Below, one piece after another: positions 43,846-53,386 of a DNA stretch of 64,000 nt. Numbering within the stretch: the stretch's first letter is position 1; each line of letters starts with the position of its first letter. This stretch comes from Ramlibacter algicola (GTDB lineage: Bacteria; Pseudomonadota; Gammaproteobacteria; Burkholderiales; Burkholderiaceae_C), in contig NZ_JAEDAO010000001.1 of the NCBI RefSeq assembly GCF_016641735.1, positions 806,001 to 870,000 of the forward strand. The letters are read 5' to 3'. The notes under the pieces were generated by a model. It was not told where the DNA came from. It searched no databases and saw only the letters and a list, made by a program, of their open reading frames with translations. Position numbers and translations under genes: made by a program.

Positions 43846-45543
43846 ATGAGCGCAGTCCTCCCCACCCACGGCCACGCGGGCGACCACGGGCACGAGCACG
43901 ACCACCACGGCGCGCCCACCGGCTGGCGCCGCTGGGTCTACGCGACCAACCACAAGGACATCGGCACGCTGTACCTGCTGTTCTCGTTCACCATGCTGAT
44001 GGTGGGCGGGCTGCTGGCGATGGGCATCCGCGCCGAGCTGATGTACCCGGGGCTGCAACTGGTGAACCCCGAGCTGTTCAACCAGTTCACCACGATGCAC
44101 GGCCTGATCATGGTGTTCGGCGCCATCATGCCGGCGTTCGTGGGCTTCGCGAACTGGATGATCCCGCTGCAGATCGGCGCGTCGGACATGGCGTTCGCGC
44201 GCATGAACAACTTCAGCTTCTGGCTGCTGATCCCGGCCGCTCTGATGCTGGTGGGTTCGTTCTTCATGCCCGGTGGCGCCCCCGCTGCGGGCTGGACGCT
44301 CTACGCGCCGCTGACGCTGCAGATGGGCCCGTCGATGGACGCCGGCATCTTCGCGATGCACATCATGGGCGCCAGCTCGATCATGGGCTCGATCAACATC
44401 ATCGTGACCATCCTCAACATGCGCGCCCCCGGCATGACGCTGATGAAGATGCCGATGTTCGCGTGGACCTGGCTGATCACGGCCTACCTGCTGATCGCGG
44501 TGATGCCCGTGCTGGCCGGCGCCATCACGATGACGCTGACGGACCGCCACTTCGGCACCACGTTCTTCAACCCGGCGGGCGGCGGCGACCCGGTGATGTA
44601 CCAGCACATCTTCTGGTTCTTCGGCCACCCCGAGGTCTACATCATGATCCTGCCGGCCTTCGGCATCATCAGCCAGGTCGTGCCCGCCTTCTCGCGCAAG
44701 CGCCTGTTCGGCTACGCCTCGATGGTGTACGCGACCAGCTCGATCGCCATCCTGTCGTTCATCGTGTGGGCACACCACATGTTCACGACCGGCATGCCGG
44801 TGACCGGCCAGCTGTTCTTCATGTACGCGACCATGCTGATCGCGGTGCCCACGGCCGTGAAGATCTTCAACTGGATCGCCACCATGTGGCAGGGCTCGAT
44901 GACCTTCGAGACCCCGATGCTGTTCGCCGTCGGCTTCATCTTCGTGTTCACGATGGGCGGCTTCACCGGCCTGATCCTGGCGATGGCCCCGGTCGACCTG
45001 CTGCTGCAGGACACCTACTACGTCGTGGCGCACTTCCACTACGTGCTGGTGGCCGGTTCGCTGTACGCGCTGTTCGCCGGCTTCTACTACTGGGCGCCCA
45101 AGTGGACGGGCGTCATGTACAACGAGACGCGCGGCAAGATCCACTTCTGGTCGTCGCTGCTCTCGTTCAACCTGACCTTCTTCCCGATGCACTTCCTCGG
45201 GCTGGCCGGCATGCCCCGCCGCTACGCCGACTACCCGATGCAGTTCGCCGACTTCAACTGGATCGCCTCGGTCGGCGCCTTCTGGTTCGGCCTGTCGCAG
45301 GTGTACTTCTTCATCTTCGTCGTGCTGCCCGTGATGCGCGGCCAGGGCGCCGCCGCGGGCCAGCGCCCCTGGAACGACGCCGACGGCAAGGGCGCCGAAG
45401 GCCTGGAGTGGGAAGTGCCGTCGCCGGCGCCGTTCCACACGTTCGAGGTGCCGCCCAAGCTGGACGCCAGCGCCACCCGCGTGCTCGACGCGCTGCCCTC
45501 CAGCGTGAACCCGAACGCCGCGCCGGGCGCCATCGCCCACTGA
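43846..45543 (+). CDS. coxA: cytochrome c oxidase subunit I
   Basis: The 565-residue subunit has 12 membrane helices and holds heme a, heme a3 and CuB. Visible ligands include H85 (T-M-H-G-L-I-M-V-F), the CuB His-Tyr pair in G-H-P-E-V-Y, the H-H-M-F pair, and V-A-H-F-H-Y-V-L. The first 21 residues hold seven histidines (T-H-G-H-A-G-D-H-G-H-E-H-D-H-H), which is unusual for this subunit and may bind metal. Located 34 bases after coxB. Confidence 0.97.
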   Translation: MSAVLPTHGHAGDHGHEHDHHGAPTGWRRWVYATNHKDIGTLYLLFSFTMLMVGGLLAMGIRAELMYPGLQLVNPELFNQFTTMHGLIMVFGAIMPAFVGFANWMIPLQIGASDMAFARMNNFSFWLLIPAALMLVGSFFMPGGAPAAGWTLYAPLTLQMGPSMDAGIFAMHIMGASSIMGSINIIVTILNMRAPGMTLMKMPMFAWTWLITAYLLIAVMPVLAGAITMTLTDRHFGTTFFNPAGGGDPVMYQHIFWFFGHPEVYIMILPAFGIISQVVPAFSRKRLFGYASMVYATSSIAILSFIVWAHHMFTTGMPVTGQLFFMYATMLIAVPTAVKIFNWIATMWQGSMTFETPMLFAVGFIFVFTMGGFTGLILAMAPVDLLLQDTYYVVAHFHYVLVAGSLYALFAGFYYWAPKWTGVMYNETRGKIHFWSSLLSFNLTFFPMHFLGLAGMPRRYADYPMQFADFNWIASVGAFWFGLSQVYFFIFVVLPVMRGQGAAAGQRPWNDADGKGAEGLEWEVPSPAPFHTFEVPPKLDASATRVLDALPSSVNPNAAPGAIAH

Positions 45544-45564
45544 CGGAACGAGCAGGGACGCGCC

Positions 45565-45678
45565 ATGCCGACCGAGGAGCAGAAGAAAGCCAACCGCCGC
45601 CTGGCCTGGATCCTGGCGTCGGTGGTGCTCGTCTTCTTCGTCGGCTTCATGGTCCGCATGGTGTTCCTGCACGGCTGA
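45565..45678 (+). CDS. cytochrome oxidase small assembly protein, 37 residues
   Basis: A very small gene: start M-P-T-E-E-Q-K-K-A-N-R-R, then one membrane helix (L-A-W-I-L-A-S-V-V-L-V-F-F-V-G-F), ending V-F-L-H-G. It sits between coxA and ctaG, the place where Burkholderiales carry a short membrane assembly protein of the oxidase. Spacing is 21 bases before and four bases after. The function is assumed from position. Confidence 0.8.
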   Translation: MPTEEQKKANRRLAWILASVVLVFFVGFMVRMVFLHG

Positions 45679-45682
45679 GAGC

Positions 45683-46273
45683 ATGGGACGACGCGACGCC
45701 AACGTGAAGATGGTGGGCAAGCTGGCCGTGGTCGCGGCCGGCATGTTCGCCTTCGGCTACGCGCTGATCCCGATCTACAAGCACATCTGCGAGCTCACGG
45801 GCATCAACATCCTGGCGCTCGGCGAGACGCAGGTCCCGGGCGCCTCGCGCGCCCCGGCCAACTCGCAGGTGGACACCGCGCGCACGATCACCGTCGAATT
45901 CGACGCCAACGCGCGCGGCCCCTGGCAGTTCAAGCCCGCGGTCGCCTCCATCCAGGTGCACCCCGGCGAACTCGCCACCGTGATGTACGAGTTCCAGAAC
46001 GTGCAGCCGCGCCGCATGTCGGCGCAGGCCATCCCCAGCTACGCGCCGCGGCAGGCCGCCTCGCACTTCAACAAGGTCGAGTGCTTCTGCTTCAACCAGT
46101 ACACGCTGGAGCCGGGCGAGAAGAAGCAGTGGCCGGTGGCGTTCGTCATCGACCCCAAGCTGTCGAAGGACGTGACCACCATCACGTTGTCGTACACCTT
46201 CTTCGAGGTCGGCGCGGGGACGCCGCCGGCCCCCACCGCGGCGGCGCCGTCGCGCGGCGGCGAAGCGGGCTGA
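45683..46273 (+). CDS. ctaG: cytochrome c oxidase assembly protein CtaG (Cox11)
   Basis: A 196-residue copper chaperone that delivers copper to the CuB site of subunit I. One N-terminal membrane helix anchors the periplasmic beta domain. The copper-binding C-F-C-F-N-Q motif is present near residue 133, and the V-P-G-E/P-G-E-K-K strand context is typical. Encoded between the small assembly protein and coxC. Confidence 0.95.
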   Translation: MGRRDANVKMVGKLAVVAAGMFAFGYALIPIYKHICELTGINILALGETQVPGASRAPANSQVDTARTITVEFDANARGPWQFKPAVASIQVHPGELATVMYEFQNVQPRRMSAQAIPSYAPRQAASHFNKVECFCFNQYTLEPGEKKQWPVAFVIDPKLSKDVTTITLSYTFFEVGAGTPPAPTAAAPSRGGEAG

Positions 46274-46313
46274 GCACGCACACGAAAGAATCGAGAGGAA
46301 AGCAGGAGATCCC

Positions 46314-47195
46314 ATGAGCACCACCGCCAGCGGCACCACGCCCTATTACTTCGTGCCGCACCCCTCGCGGCATCCGTCCTTCGCGGCCTTCGGCCTGTTC
46401 TTCGTGATCCTGGGTGCGTCCCAGTGGATCAACGGGCACGGCTGGGGCAAGTGGTCGGTCCTGTTCGGCATGCTGTGGCTGTTCGGCGTGCTGTTCCAGT
46501 GGTTCCGCGATTCGATCCGCGAGAGCGAGGGCGGCCAGTACAGCCGCAAGATCGACCTCTCGTTCCGCTGGAGCATGAGCTGGTTCATCTTCTCGGAAGT
46601 GATGTTCTTCGGCGCGTTCTTCACCGCGCTGTGGTGGATGCGCTCGCACTCGGTGCCGGCGCTGGGCAGCCTGGACAACGCGCTGCTGTGGCCCGACTTC
46701 AAGGCCGTGTGGCCCAGCATGGCCGCTGGCGCCACCGCGTCCCCCGCCGGCATCGTCGAGCCGTTCCAGACCATGACGCCGTTCTGGCTGCCGACGATCA
46801 ACACGGCGCTGCTGCTGACGTCCGGCGTCACGCTGACCATCGCGCACCACGCGCTGCGCGCCGGCCACCGGGCCCAGACCATCCTCTGGATGTGGATCAC
46901 CGTGCTGCTGGGCTTCACGTTCGTCTGCGTGCAGGGTTACGAGTACTTCCACGCCTACAGCGAGCTGAACCTGAAGCTCACGTCGGGCGCCTACGGCTCC
47001 ACGTTCTTCATGCTGACCGGCTTCCACGGCTTCCACGTGATCGTCGGCATGCTGATGCTGCTGTTCATCACGCTGCGCCTGATGGCCGGCCACTTCACGC
47101 CCGAGCGCCATTTCGGCTTCGAGGGCGCGGCCTGGTACTGGCACTTCGTGGACGTGGTCTGGCTGGGGCTGTACACGCTGGTGTACTGGCTCTGA
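46314..47195 (+). CDS. coxC: cytochrome c oxidase subunit III
   Basis: The 293-residue integral membrane subunit begins with a Y-Y-F-V-P-H-P-S segment and has seven hydrophobic helices. Segments such as F-S-E-V-M-F-F-G-A-F-F-T-A-L-W-W, H-A-L-R-A-G-H-R and F-H-G-F-H-V-I-V-G match the family. It stabilises the catalytic core and helps proton supply. It closes the structural part of the locus and is followed by a strong terminator. Confidence 0.96.
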   Translation: MSTTASGTTPYYFVPHPSRHPSFAAFGLFFVILGASQWINGHGWGKWSVLFGMLWLFGVLFQWFRDSIRESEGGQYSRKIDLSFRWSMSWFIFSEVMFFGAFFTALWWMRSHSVPALGSLDNALLWPDFKAVWPSMAAGATASPAGIVEPFQTMTPFWLPTINTALLLTSGVTLTIAHHALRAGHRAQTILWMWITVLLGFTFVCVQGYEYFHAYSELNLKLTSGAYGSTFFMLTGFHGFHVIVGMLMLLFITLRLMAGHFTPERHFGFEGAAWYWHFVDVVWLGLYTLVYWL

Positions 47196-47211
47196 CGCCT
47201 GACGGAACGAC

Positions 47212-47241
47212 ACAAGGCGCCCCACGGGGCGCCTTGTCCTT
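47212..47241. terminator. terminator downstream of coxC
   Basis: ACAAGGCGCCCC and GGGGCGCCTTGT form a perfect 12-bp stem with a two-base loop, followed by CCTTT. Because the next gene (minus strand) ends at 47266, the stem probably serves both directions. Confidence 0.85.
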
Positions 47242-47265
47242 TGGGAGCCCCGCCAGGGGCGCGGG

Positions 47266-47487
47266 TCACTGTCCGGCCGGGATGCCGGTGGGCTGGATGT
47301 AGCCGAGCTTCCAGGCGACGAGGATGCAGACGAACAGCAGGACCGAGAAGCCGACGCGGAACGCCAGTGCGCGGGCCATGTTGCTGGTCTTCGCCTTGCC
47401 GTCCTGGCCGTCGCGCATCATGAACCACAGGGCCGAGCCGAGGCTGCCGAGGATGGCGACGAACGCGAGGGCGACGAGCACTTTCAT
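47266..47487 (-). CDS. twin-transmembrane protein (DUF2909-like)
   Basis: The 73-residue protein has two membrane helices (V-L-V-A-L-A-F-V-A-I-L-G-S-L-G-S-A-L-W-F and G-F-S-V-L-L-F-V-C-I-L-V-A-W) joined by a charged loop R-D-G-Q-D-G-K. Small twin-helix proteins like this are found beside SURF1 in Burkholderiales oxidase loci. It is on the opposite strand to the cox genes. ATG 47496 three codons earlier is an alternative start. Confidence 0.82.
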   Translation of the reverse strand: MKVLVALAFVAILGSLGSALWFMMRDGQDGKAKTSNMARALAFRVGFSVLLFVCILVAWKLGYIQPTGIPAGQ

Positions 47488-47511
47488 GCGTCCCATTATC
47501 GGAGCGCCGGC

Positions 47512-48225
47512 ATGACCGCGTTGCGTTTCTGGCTGGTGACCGCCGCGGCCACCACGGGCATCGCGGTGACGTTCGCGCTGGGCCAGTGGCAGCTCGGCCG
47601 TGCCCACCAGAAGGAGGCGCTGCAGCAAGCCATCGAGGCGGCGCGGACGAGCCCGCCGTTGCCGCAGGACGCGATGCTGCGCCCGGACGCGCTGTCGCTG
47701 GTGCATCGGCCGGTGCGGCTGCGAGGCCGCTGGGACGCCGCCCACACGGTCTTCCTCGACAACCGCCAGATGGGCGCGCGGGTCGGCTTCTACGTCGTCA
47801 CGCCGCTGCTGCTGGAAGGCAGCGACCGCGCCGTGCTCGTGCAGCGCGGTTTCGCGCCCCGCAACTTCGAGCGCCGCGAGCAACTGCCGCCGGTGCGCAC
47901 ACCCGATGGGGCCGTCGACGTCGCGGGCCGCATCGCCCCGCCCCCTTCACGGCTGTACCAGCCCGGCCCGCCGTCCACCGGGCCCATCCGGCAAAATCTC
48001 GACATCGACGCCTTCGCGGCCGAGACCGGGCTGAAGCTGCTGCCGGTGTCGGTGCAGCAGACCGGCGCCGCGTCGGAAGGCCTGTCGCGCGACTGGCCGG
48101 TGACCGGCGGCCGCGGTCCCGAGACCAATTACGGATATGCCGTCCAGTGGTGGGCGCTGTCCGCCCTCATCGCCTGCCTCTATGCCTGGTTCCAGTTCAT
48201 CCAACCCCGCCGCCGGGCGCGCTGA
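47512..48225 (+). CDS. SURF1-like cytochrome oxidase biogenesis protein
   Basis: This 237-residue protein has a membrane helix at each end with a periplasmic domain between, as in SURF1/Shy1. The G-Q-W-Q-L-G-R-A-x-x-K-E segment at about residues 24-36, the D-N-R-Q-M central strand and N-Y-G-Y-A-V-Q-W-W near the end are hallmarks. It helps heme a insertion into subunit I. The 3' end overlaps the Sco-like gene by 44 bases. Confidence 0.92.
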   Translation: MTALRFWLVTAAATTGIAVTFALGQWQLGRAHQKEALQQAIEAARTSPPLPQDAMLRPDALSLVHRPVRLRGRWDAAHTVFLDNRQMGARVGFYVVTPLLLEGSDRAVLVQRGFAPRNFERREQLPPVRTPDGAVDVAGRIAPPPSRLYQPGPPSTGPIRQNLDIDAFAAETGLKLLPVSVQQTGAASEGLSRDWPVTGGRGPETNYGYAVQWWALSALIACLYAWFQFIQPRRRAR

Positions 48226-48889
48226 CGAGCCGCTGGACCTCACGGTCCACGCGTTGCCGGGGCCGCGCGAGGTCGAGGACGCGCAGAGGACCGCGCGCGG
48301 GCGCATGAAGATGCTCTTCGTGATGCTGATCTGCGCCGCGCCGGTCATCGCGTCCTACTTCACCTACTACGTCGTCCGCCCCGAAGGCCGCCGCAACTTC
48401 GGCGACCTGGTCGAGCCCCAGCGCGCGATGCCCGCACTCACCGCGCAGACGCTCGAAGGCCAACCGCTGCCCTTGCAGCAACTGCAGGGGCAGTGGCTGC
48501 TGGTGAGCGTCGCGGGCGGGGCCTGCAACGCCGCGTGCGAGAACCACCTGTACCTGCAGCGGCAACTGCGCGAAAGCCTGGGCAAGGACAAGGACCGGAT
48601 CGACTGGGTGTGGCTGGTCGACGACCAGGCGCCGGTGCGAGACGCGCTCAAGCCCGCGGTGACGCAGGGCACCGTGCTGCGCCTGCCGCGCGAGCAGCTG
48701 GCGCAATGGCTGCAGCCCGCCGAGGGCAAGGCGCTCGAGGACCACCTGTACGTCATCGACCCGATGGGCCACTGGATGATGCGATTCCCGCCCGGCCCGG
48801 ACCGCGCCGGCGCGGCGAAGGTGCGCAAGGACCTGGAGCGGCTGATGCGCGCATCGGCCGGCTGGGACAAGCCGGGGCGGGCGCAATGA
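48182..48889 (+). CDS. divergent Sco-like membrane-anchored thioredoxin-fold protein
   Basis: The 235-residue protein has one N-terminal membrane helix (about residues 40-62) and a periplasmic domain. The domain carries C-N-A-A-C, a C-x3-C pair as in Sco copper proteins, and a distal histidine in [10 protein letters not shown], which lines up with D-H-T-A-A-S-F-V-F-D-P-Q-G of the true Sco at 50902-51498. It is thus likely a second Sco-type copper or thiol protein. The long overlap with SURF1 (44 bases) and four-base overlap with ctaA suggest coupling. Confidence 0.82.
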   Translation: MPGSSSSNPAAGRADEPLDLTVHALPGPREVEDAQRTARGRMKMLFVMLICAAPVIASYFTYYVVRPEGRRNFGDLVEPQRAMPALTAQTLEGQPLPLQQLQGQWLLVSVAGGACNAACENHLYLQRQLRESLGKDKDRIDWVWLVDDQAPVRDALKPAVTQGTVLRLPREQLAQWLQPAEGKALEDHLYVIDPMGHWMMRFPPGPDRAGAAKVRKDLERLMRASAGWDKPGRAQ

Positions 48890-50028
48890 ACCTCGTCGAC
48901 CTCGCGCCGCTCACGCGCGTGATGCTGCTGGGCGCCGTCGTCGCCTGCGGCCCGGTCGCATGGCTGTGGCTGCGGCACCGCGGGACACGACCGGTGCACC
49001 GGCTGCGCGCGCTCACGGTGCTCACGCTCTTCCTCACCTTCGACCTCGTGCTGTTCGGCGCGTTCACGCGGCTCACCGATTCGGGCCTGGGCTGCCCCGA
49101 CTGGCCGGGCTGCTATGCGAGCGCGTCGCCCTTCGGTGCGCACGAGGAGATCAGCGCGGCCCAGGCCGCGATGCCGACCGGCCCGGTGACGCACACCAAG
49201 GCCTGGATCGAGATGCTGCATCGCTACTTCGCCACCGGCGTCGGCGTGCTGATCACCACGCTGGCCGCCGCGACGTGGCTGCTGCGCCGCAGGGAGCACC
49301 TGCCGGTCGACCCGTGGTGGCCCACGGCGACGCTCGTGTGGGTGTGCGTGCAAGGTGCTTTCGGCGCGTTCACGGTCACGCTCAAGCTGCAGCCGGTGAT
49401 CGTCACCCTGCACCTGCTCGGCGGGCTCGTGCTGCTCGCGCTGCTCGTGCGGCAGGCCGTGAGCTACCGGCAGGCGGAAGGCGCAGGACACCGGCGCGAG
49501 ATCGCGCCCGGACTGCGGCTGCTGCTGGTGCTCACGACGGCCGCGGTCTGGATGCAGGTCGCCCTGGGCGGCTGGGTCAGCACCAACTACGCGGTGCTGG
49601 CGTGCACCGACTTCCCTTCCTGCCACGGCCGCTGGTGGCCCGACATGGATTTCCAGCAGGCGTTCGAACTGTGGCGCCCGCTTGGCCGCACCGGCAACGG
49701 CGAGTTGCTCGGCTTCGCCGCACTGACCGCGATCCATTACACGCACCGGCTGTCCGCGTACGGCGTGTTCGGCCTGCTGGCCCTGCTCGCGTGGCGCGCG
49801 TGGCGCGTCCTGCCGCTGCAGGCGCGCCTGCTCGCGGGCCTGGCGTCGTGGCAATTTGCCAGCGGCCTGTCGAACGTGGTGCTCGGGTGGCCGCTGGTGG
49901 CGGCGCTGGCGCACACCGGAGGCGCCGCGGCGCTGGTCGTCGTCCTCGCGTGGTCGCTGTGCGAGACGGCTTCGAGGCGCCTGCGCGTCGACGCGCCCCT
50001 GCCGGCCCACGAGGGGGTGCGCCCATGA
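48886..50028 (+). CDS. ctaA: heme A synthase (CtaA/Cox15)
   Basis: A 380-residue membrane protein with eight helices in two pseudo-repeats. Conserved features: [20 protein letters not shown] in the first repeat, and heme-binding histidines in E-M-L-H-R-Y and I-H-Y-T-H-R. It oxidises the methyl group of heme O to make heme A. The start overlaps the Sco-like gene by four bases; the end overlaps ctaB by four. Confidence 0.94.
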   Translation: MNLVDLAPLTRVMLLGAVVACGPVAWLWLRHRGTRPVHRLRALTVLTLFLTFDLVLFGAFTRLTDSGLGCPDWPGCYASASPFGAHEEISAAQAAMPTGPVTHTKAWIEMLHRYFATGVGVLITTLAAATWLLRRREHLPVDPWWPTATLVWVCVQGAFGAFTVTLKLQPVIVTLHLLGGLVLLALLVRQAVSYRQAEGAGHRREIAPGLRLLLVLTTAAVWMQVALGGWVSTNYAVLACTDFPSCHGRWWPDMDFQQAFELWRPLGRTGNGELLGFAALTAIHYTHRLSAYGVFGLLALLAWRAWRVLPLQARLLAGLASWQFASGLSNVVLGWPLVAALAHTGGAAALVVVLAWSLCETASRRLRVDAPLPAHEGVRP

Positions 50029-50891
50029 CCCGCTTCGAGCAGTTTTACGCGCTCACCAAGCCGCGCGTCATCCAGCTGATCGTGTTCTGCGCCTTGATCG
50101 GCATGGTTCTCGCGGTCCCCGGCGTGCCCACGTGGGACGACGTGCGCATCGCGGCCTTCGCCTCGTTCGGCATCTGGCTGGTGGCCGGCGCAGCGGCCGC
50201 CTTCAACTGCCTGATCGAGAAGGGGATCGACGCGAAGATGCGCCGCACCGCGTGGCGCCCGACCGCGAAAGGCGAACTGTCGGACACGCAGACGCTGCTG
50301 TTTTCCATCGCGCTGTGCGCGATCGGCTCGGCGATCCTGTTCGTCACGGTGAACCCGCTGACGATGTGGCTCACCTTCGCCACCTTCGTCGGCTACGCGG
50401 TCATCTACACGGTGGTGCTCAAGCCGCGCACGCCGCAGAACATCGTGATCGGCGGCGCGTCCGGTGCCATGCCGCCGGTGCTGGGCTGGGCCGCGATGCG
50501 CGGCGACGTCGGTCCCGAGGCGCTGGTGCTGTTCCTCATCATCTTTCTCTGGACGCCGCCGCACTTCTGGGCGCTGGCGCTATACCGGGTCGAGGACTAC
50601 CGCAAGTCCGGCCTGCCGATGCTGCCGGTCACGCACGGCAGCGAGTTCACGCGGCTGCAGATCCTGCTGTACACGCTGGTGCTGTTCGCGGCCTGCCTGC
50701 TGCCGTTCGCGATCGGCATGAGCTCGTGGCTGTATCTCGCCGCGGCCGTCGTGCTCAGTGCGGCATTCACCTGGCATGGCTTCCGGCTCTGGCGCGACTA
50801 CTCCGACGCGCTCGCGCGCAAGACCTTCCGCTTCTCCCTGGTCCACCTGAGCGTGCTGTTCGCGGCGCTGCTGGTGGACCACTACATCTGA
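50025..50891 (+). CDS. ctaB: protoheme IX farnesyltransferase (CtaB/Cox10)
   Basis: The 288-residue UbiA-type prenyltransferase adds a farnesyl group to heme B to form heme O. The [15 protein letters not shown] motif (with an unusual E in place of the first D of N-x-x-x-D), the [17 protein letters not shown] segment and nine hydrophobic helices fit. It sits directly after ctaA, completing heme A synthesis in the locus. Confidence 0.94.
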   Translation: MTRFEQFYALTKPRVIQLIVFCALIGMVLAVPGVPTWDDVRIAAFASFGIWLVAGAAAAFNCLIEKGIDAKMRRTAWRPTAKGELSDTQTLLFSIALCAIGSAILFVTVNPLTMWLTFATFVGYAVIYTVVLKPRTPQNIVIGGASGAMPPVLGWAAMRGDVGPEALVLFLIIFLWTPPHFWALALYRVEDYRKSGLPMLPVTHGSEFTRLQILLYTLVLFAACLLPFAIGMSSWLYLAAAVVLSAAFTWHGFRLWRDYSDALARKTFRFSLVHLSVLFAALLVDHYI

Positions 50892-50901
50892 GGTGCCCCC
50901 C

Positions 50902-51498
50902 ATGGACCGCCGCCGCCTCCTGCAACTGATCGCCGCCGGCTCGGTGCCGGGCCTGATCGCCGCGTGCGGCGACCGCAAGCCGCAGTTCTCCGCCGTCGAT
51001 CTCACCGGCGCGGACTACGCGAAGGACTTCCAGCTGCCCGACGTGGACGGCAAGCCGCGCAGCCTGGCCGACTTCCGCGGCAAGGCGGTCGTGGTCTTCT
51101 TCGGCTACACGCAGTGCCCGGACGTCTGCCCGACGACGCTGGCGGAGATCGCCGAAGCCAAGAAGCTGCTCGGCCCGGACGGCCAGAAGGTGCAGGGCAT
51201 CTTCATCACGGTCGACCCGGAGCGCGACACGCCCGAAGTGCTCAAGCAGTACGTCGCCAACTTCGGGCCCGATTTCGTCGCGCTGCGCGGGACGCCGGAG
51301 CAGGCCGCCGCGGTCGCGAAGGACTTCAAGGTCTACTTCAAGAAGGTCGAAGGCAAGGCGCCGGGCACCTACACCATGGACCACACGGCCGCCAGCTTCG
51401 TGTTCGACCCGCAAGGCCGCCTGCGGCTGTACACGCGTTACGGCAGCGGTGCGCAGGCGCTGGCCAGCGACCTCAAGCTGCTGCTCGCCAGCGCCTGA
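50902..51498 (+). CDS. SCO1/SenC family copper chaperone (lipoprotein)
   Basis: A 198-residue protein with an R-R-R start, hydrophobic stretch and lipobox L-I-A-A-C, so probably lipid-anchored in the periplasm. The copper site is C-P-D-V-C with the distal histidine in T-M-D-H-T-A. It loads the CuA centre of subunit II. ATG 50902 is used; GTG 50893 in frame is less likely. It ends the oxidase assembly run. The SenC name of this family is unrelated to the selenoneine SenC. Confidence 0.93.
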   Translation: MDRRRLLQLIAAGSVPGLIAACGDRKPQFSAVDLTGADYAKDFQLPDVDGKPRSLADFRGKAVVVFFGYTQCPDVCPTTLAEIAEAKKLLGPDGQKVQGIFITVDPERDTPEVLKQYVANFGPDFVALRGTPEQAAAVAKDFKVYFKKVEGKAPGTYTMDHTAASFVFDPQGRLRLYTRYGSGAQALASDLKLLLASA

Positions 51499-51503
51499 GG
51501 GCC

Positions 51504-52343
51504 GTGGTCCAGCACCTCCTGCAACGCAAGGGGGCCGCGCGCATCGCGCTGATCCCGGCCGAGGTGCTGGAGGCGCTGAACGATGGGCTGGTGCCCACCG
51601 TCCATCTCAACGAACTCCTCGCGATCGACCTGCCGCGGCTGGCGCGCAACGTCGCGCTGCAGGTCGGGCTGGACGCCCAGGCGGAGCGGCTGCAGGACAC
51701 GCTCGCCATGCTCGGCGTGTTCCCGCCCATGCGCCGGCACATGCACGTCGCGCGCGCCTTGTACGACCTGGCCGCGGAGCGCGAGGACCGCGACCGCATC
51801 GCGCACGCGCTCGCGACCCATCCGAGCGACGTCGCGCGCTCGTGGGCGGCGCAGTGGATCGCGTTCTCGGGACTCGCGCTGCCGGAGGCGCTGCAGTCGG
51901 TGCGCCGCTTTGCCACGGATCCGCACTTCGGCGTGCGCGAGATGGCCTGGATGGCCGTGCGCGAAGAGGTGGGGCGAGACGTGGAAGGCGCCGTGACGCT
52001 GCTGCTGCCGTGGGTGCATGACGGCGACGCGAACGTGCGCCGCTTCGCGAGCGAGCTCACTCGGCCGCACGGCGTGTGGTGCGCGCCGCTGAAGACGCTC
52101 AAGGCGCAGCCCTGGCTGGCACTGCAGCTGCTGGAGCCGCTGAAGTCGGACCCGAGCCTCTACGTGCGCAACTCGGTCGCCAACTGGCTCAACGACGCGA
52201 GCCGTACGCACCCGGAGTGGGTGCAGGCGACTTGTGGCCGCTGGCTGCTCGAGTCGCCCACCGCGGAGACCACGTCGCTGGTGCGGCGCGCGTTGCGCAC
52301 GGTGCGGAAGAAGCAGGCCCTGACGGAGCTCACTCGGCTTTGA
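51504..52343 (+). CDS. HEAT-like DNA alkylation repeat protein
   Basis: The 279-residue all-helical protein has repeating helix pairs in the AlkC/AlkD style: A-R-S-W-A-A-Q-W-I, F-G-V-R-E-M-A-W-M-A-V-R, A-N-V-R-R-F-A-S-E-L-T-R-P and L-Y-V-R-N-S-V-A-N-W-L-N-D. The V-R-R-F-A-S-E and V-R-N-S-V-A-N-W-L-N-D segments are typical of 3-methyladenine glycosylase-type relatives. It might act on alkylated DNA, or only bind. GTG 51504 follows sco by five bases; the 3' end overlaps a convergent gene by 14. Confidence 0.82.
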   Translation: MVQHLLQRKGAARIALIPAEVLEALNDGLVPTVHLNELLAIDLPRLARNVALQVGLDAQAERLQDTLAMLGVFPPMRRHMHVARALYDLAAEREDRDRIAHALATHPSDVARSWAAQWIAFSGLALPEALQSVRRFATDPHFGVREMAWMAVREEVGRDVEGAVTLLLPWVHDGDANVRRFASELTRPHGVWCAPLKTLKAQPWLALQLLEPLKSDPSLYVRNSVANWLNDASRTHPEWVQATCGRWLLESPTAETTSLVRRALRTVRKKQALTELTRL

Positions 52344-53340
52344 TGCCGCGCGACTGGATGATGCCGCCGAGCAGCGCGGTGTCGGCCTTCACGCGGTTGG
52401 CCAAGCCTTCGGGCGAGGTGCCCGCCACCTGCCAGCCTTGCTGGAACAGCTTCTGCCGCACTTCCGGCGTGCGCACGATGGCGGTGATCAGCGCGGCGAG
52501 CCGGTCGACGACCGCCTTGGGCATCGATCGCGGCGCGGCGGCCGCATTCCAGATCTCCAGCTGGAAGCCGCGCGTCACGCCGCCTTCGTCGAGGCTCGGG
52601 TACTCCGGCACCAGCGAACTGCGCCCGGTCGACGTGACGCCGATCGCCTTCAGCTTGCCTGCGCGGATCTGCGCGGCCGCGAGCCCCGGGGGCAGCAGCG
52701 CCAGCTGGATCTGCCCGGAGATCATGGCGTTGATCACCTGCGGATTGCCCGGGTAGGGCACGTGCACCGGATCGATGCCGGTGCGCGACTTCAGCAACTC
52801 CATCCCGATGTGGCCGACGGTGCCGACACCCGGCGAGCCGTAGCTCCACTTGTTGCCGGCGGCCTTGGCGGCGGCGAAGAAGTCCTGCGCATTGGTGCCG
52901 GGCGCGCTGGCCGGCGCGGCGAGCAGCAGCGGCGCGGTGCCGATCAGGCTGACGGGCGCGAGATCCTTGACCGGGTCGAACGGCGTCGCCGGGTTGAGCA
53001 GCTTGGCGATCGTCATGTTGCCGTTGATCAGGACCCCGATCGTGTGGTCGTCGTTGGCCTTGGCGATCATGTCGGCAGCGATGTTGCCGCCGGCGCCGGG
53101 CTTGTTGTCGACGATGACCGGCTGGCCGAGCGCCTTCGACAGCGGCTCGGCGATCGTGCGCGCGACCAGGTCGGGCGTGGACCCGCCGGGGAAGCCGACC
53201 AGCACGCGCAGGGGCTTGCGGGGCCATGCAGCGGTCGCGTCTGTCTTCGTCTTCTGCGCGAAGGCAGGCGCGGCGGCCGCGGCTGCCAGGGACAGGGCGG
53301 AACGGCGCGTGAGCGCCGCAAGGGAAGGGGAGGTCGTCAT
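52330..53340 (-). CDS. Bug family (TctC-like) tripartite tricarboxylate-type binding protein
   Basis: A 336-residue periplasmic binding protein. The signal begins with T-R-R-S-A-L-S-L, a possible twin-arginine motif, cut near A-F-A-Q. The mature protein has the family landmarks R-V-L-V-G-F-P-G-G-S-T-P-D, V-D-N-K-P-G-A-G-G-N-I and Y-G-S-P-G-V-G-T. Burkholderiales carry very many of these. No TctA/TctB permease is adjacent, so it is an orphan; ligand unknown. Confidence 0.92.
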   Translation of the reverse strand: MTTSPSLAALTRRSALSLAAAAAAPAFAQKTKTDATAAWPRKPLRVLVGFPGGSTPDLVARTIAEPLSKALGQPVIVDNKPGAGGNIAADMIAKANDDHTIGVLINGNMTIAKLLNPATPFDPVKDLAPVSLIGTAPLLLAAPASAPGTNAQDFFAAAKAAGNKWSYGSPGVGTVGHIGMELLKSRTGIDPVHVPYPGNPQVINAMISGQIQLALLPPGLAAAQIRAGKLKAIGVTSTGRSSLVPEYPSLDEGGVTRGFQLEIWNAAAAPRSMPKAVVDRLAALITAIVRTPEVRQKLFQQGWQVAGTSPEGLANRVKADTALLGGIIQSRGIKAE

Positions 53341-53386
53341 GGGTGGTCCTGCGCGCGGGGCGGGCACCGATGCTACCCAACGCGCT

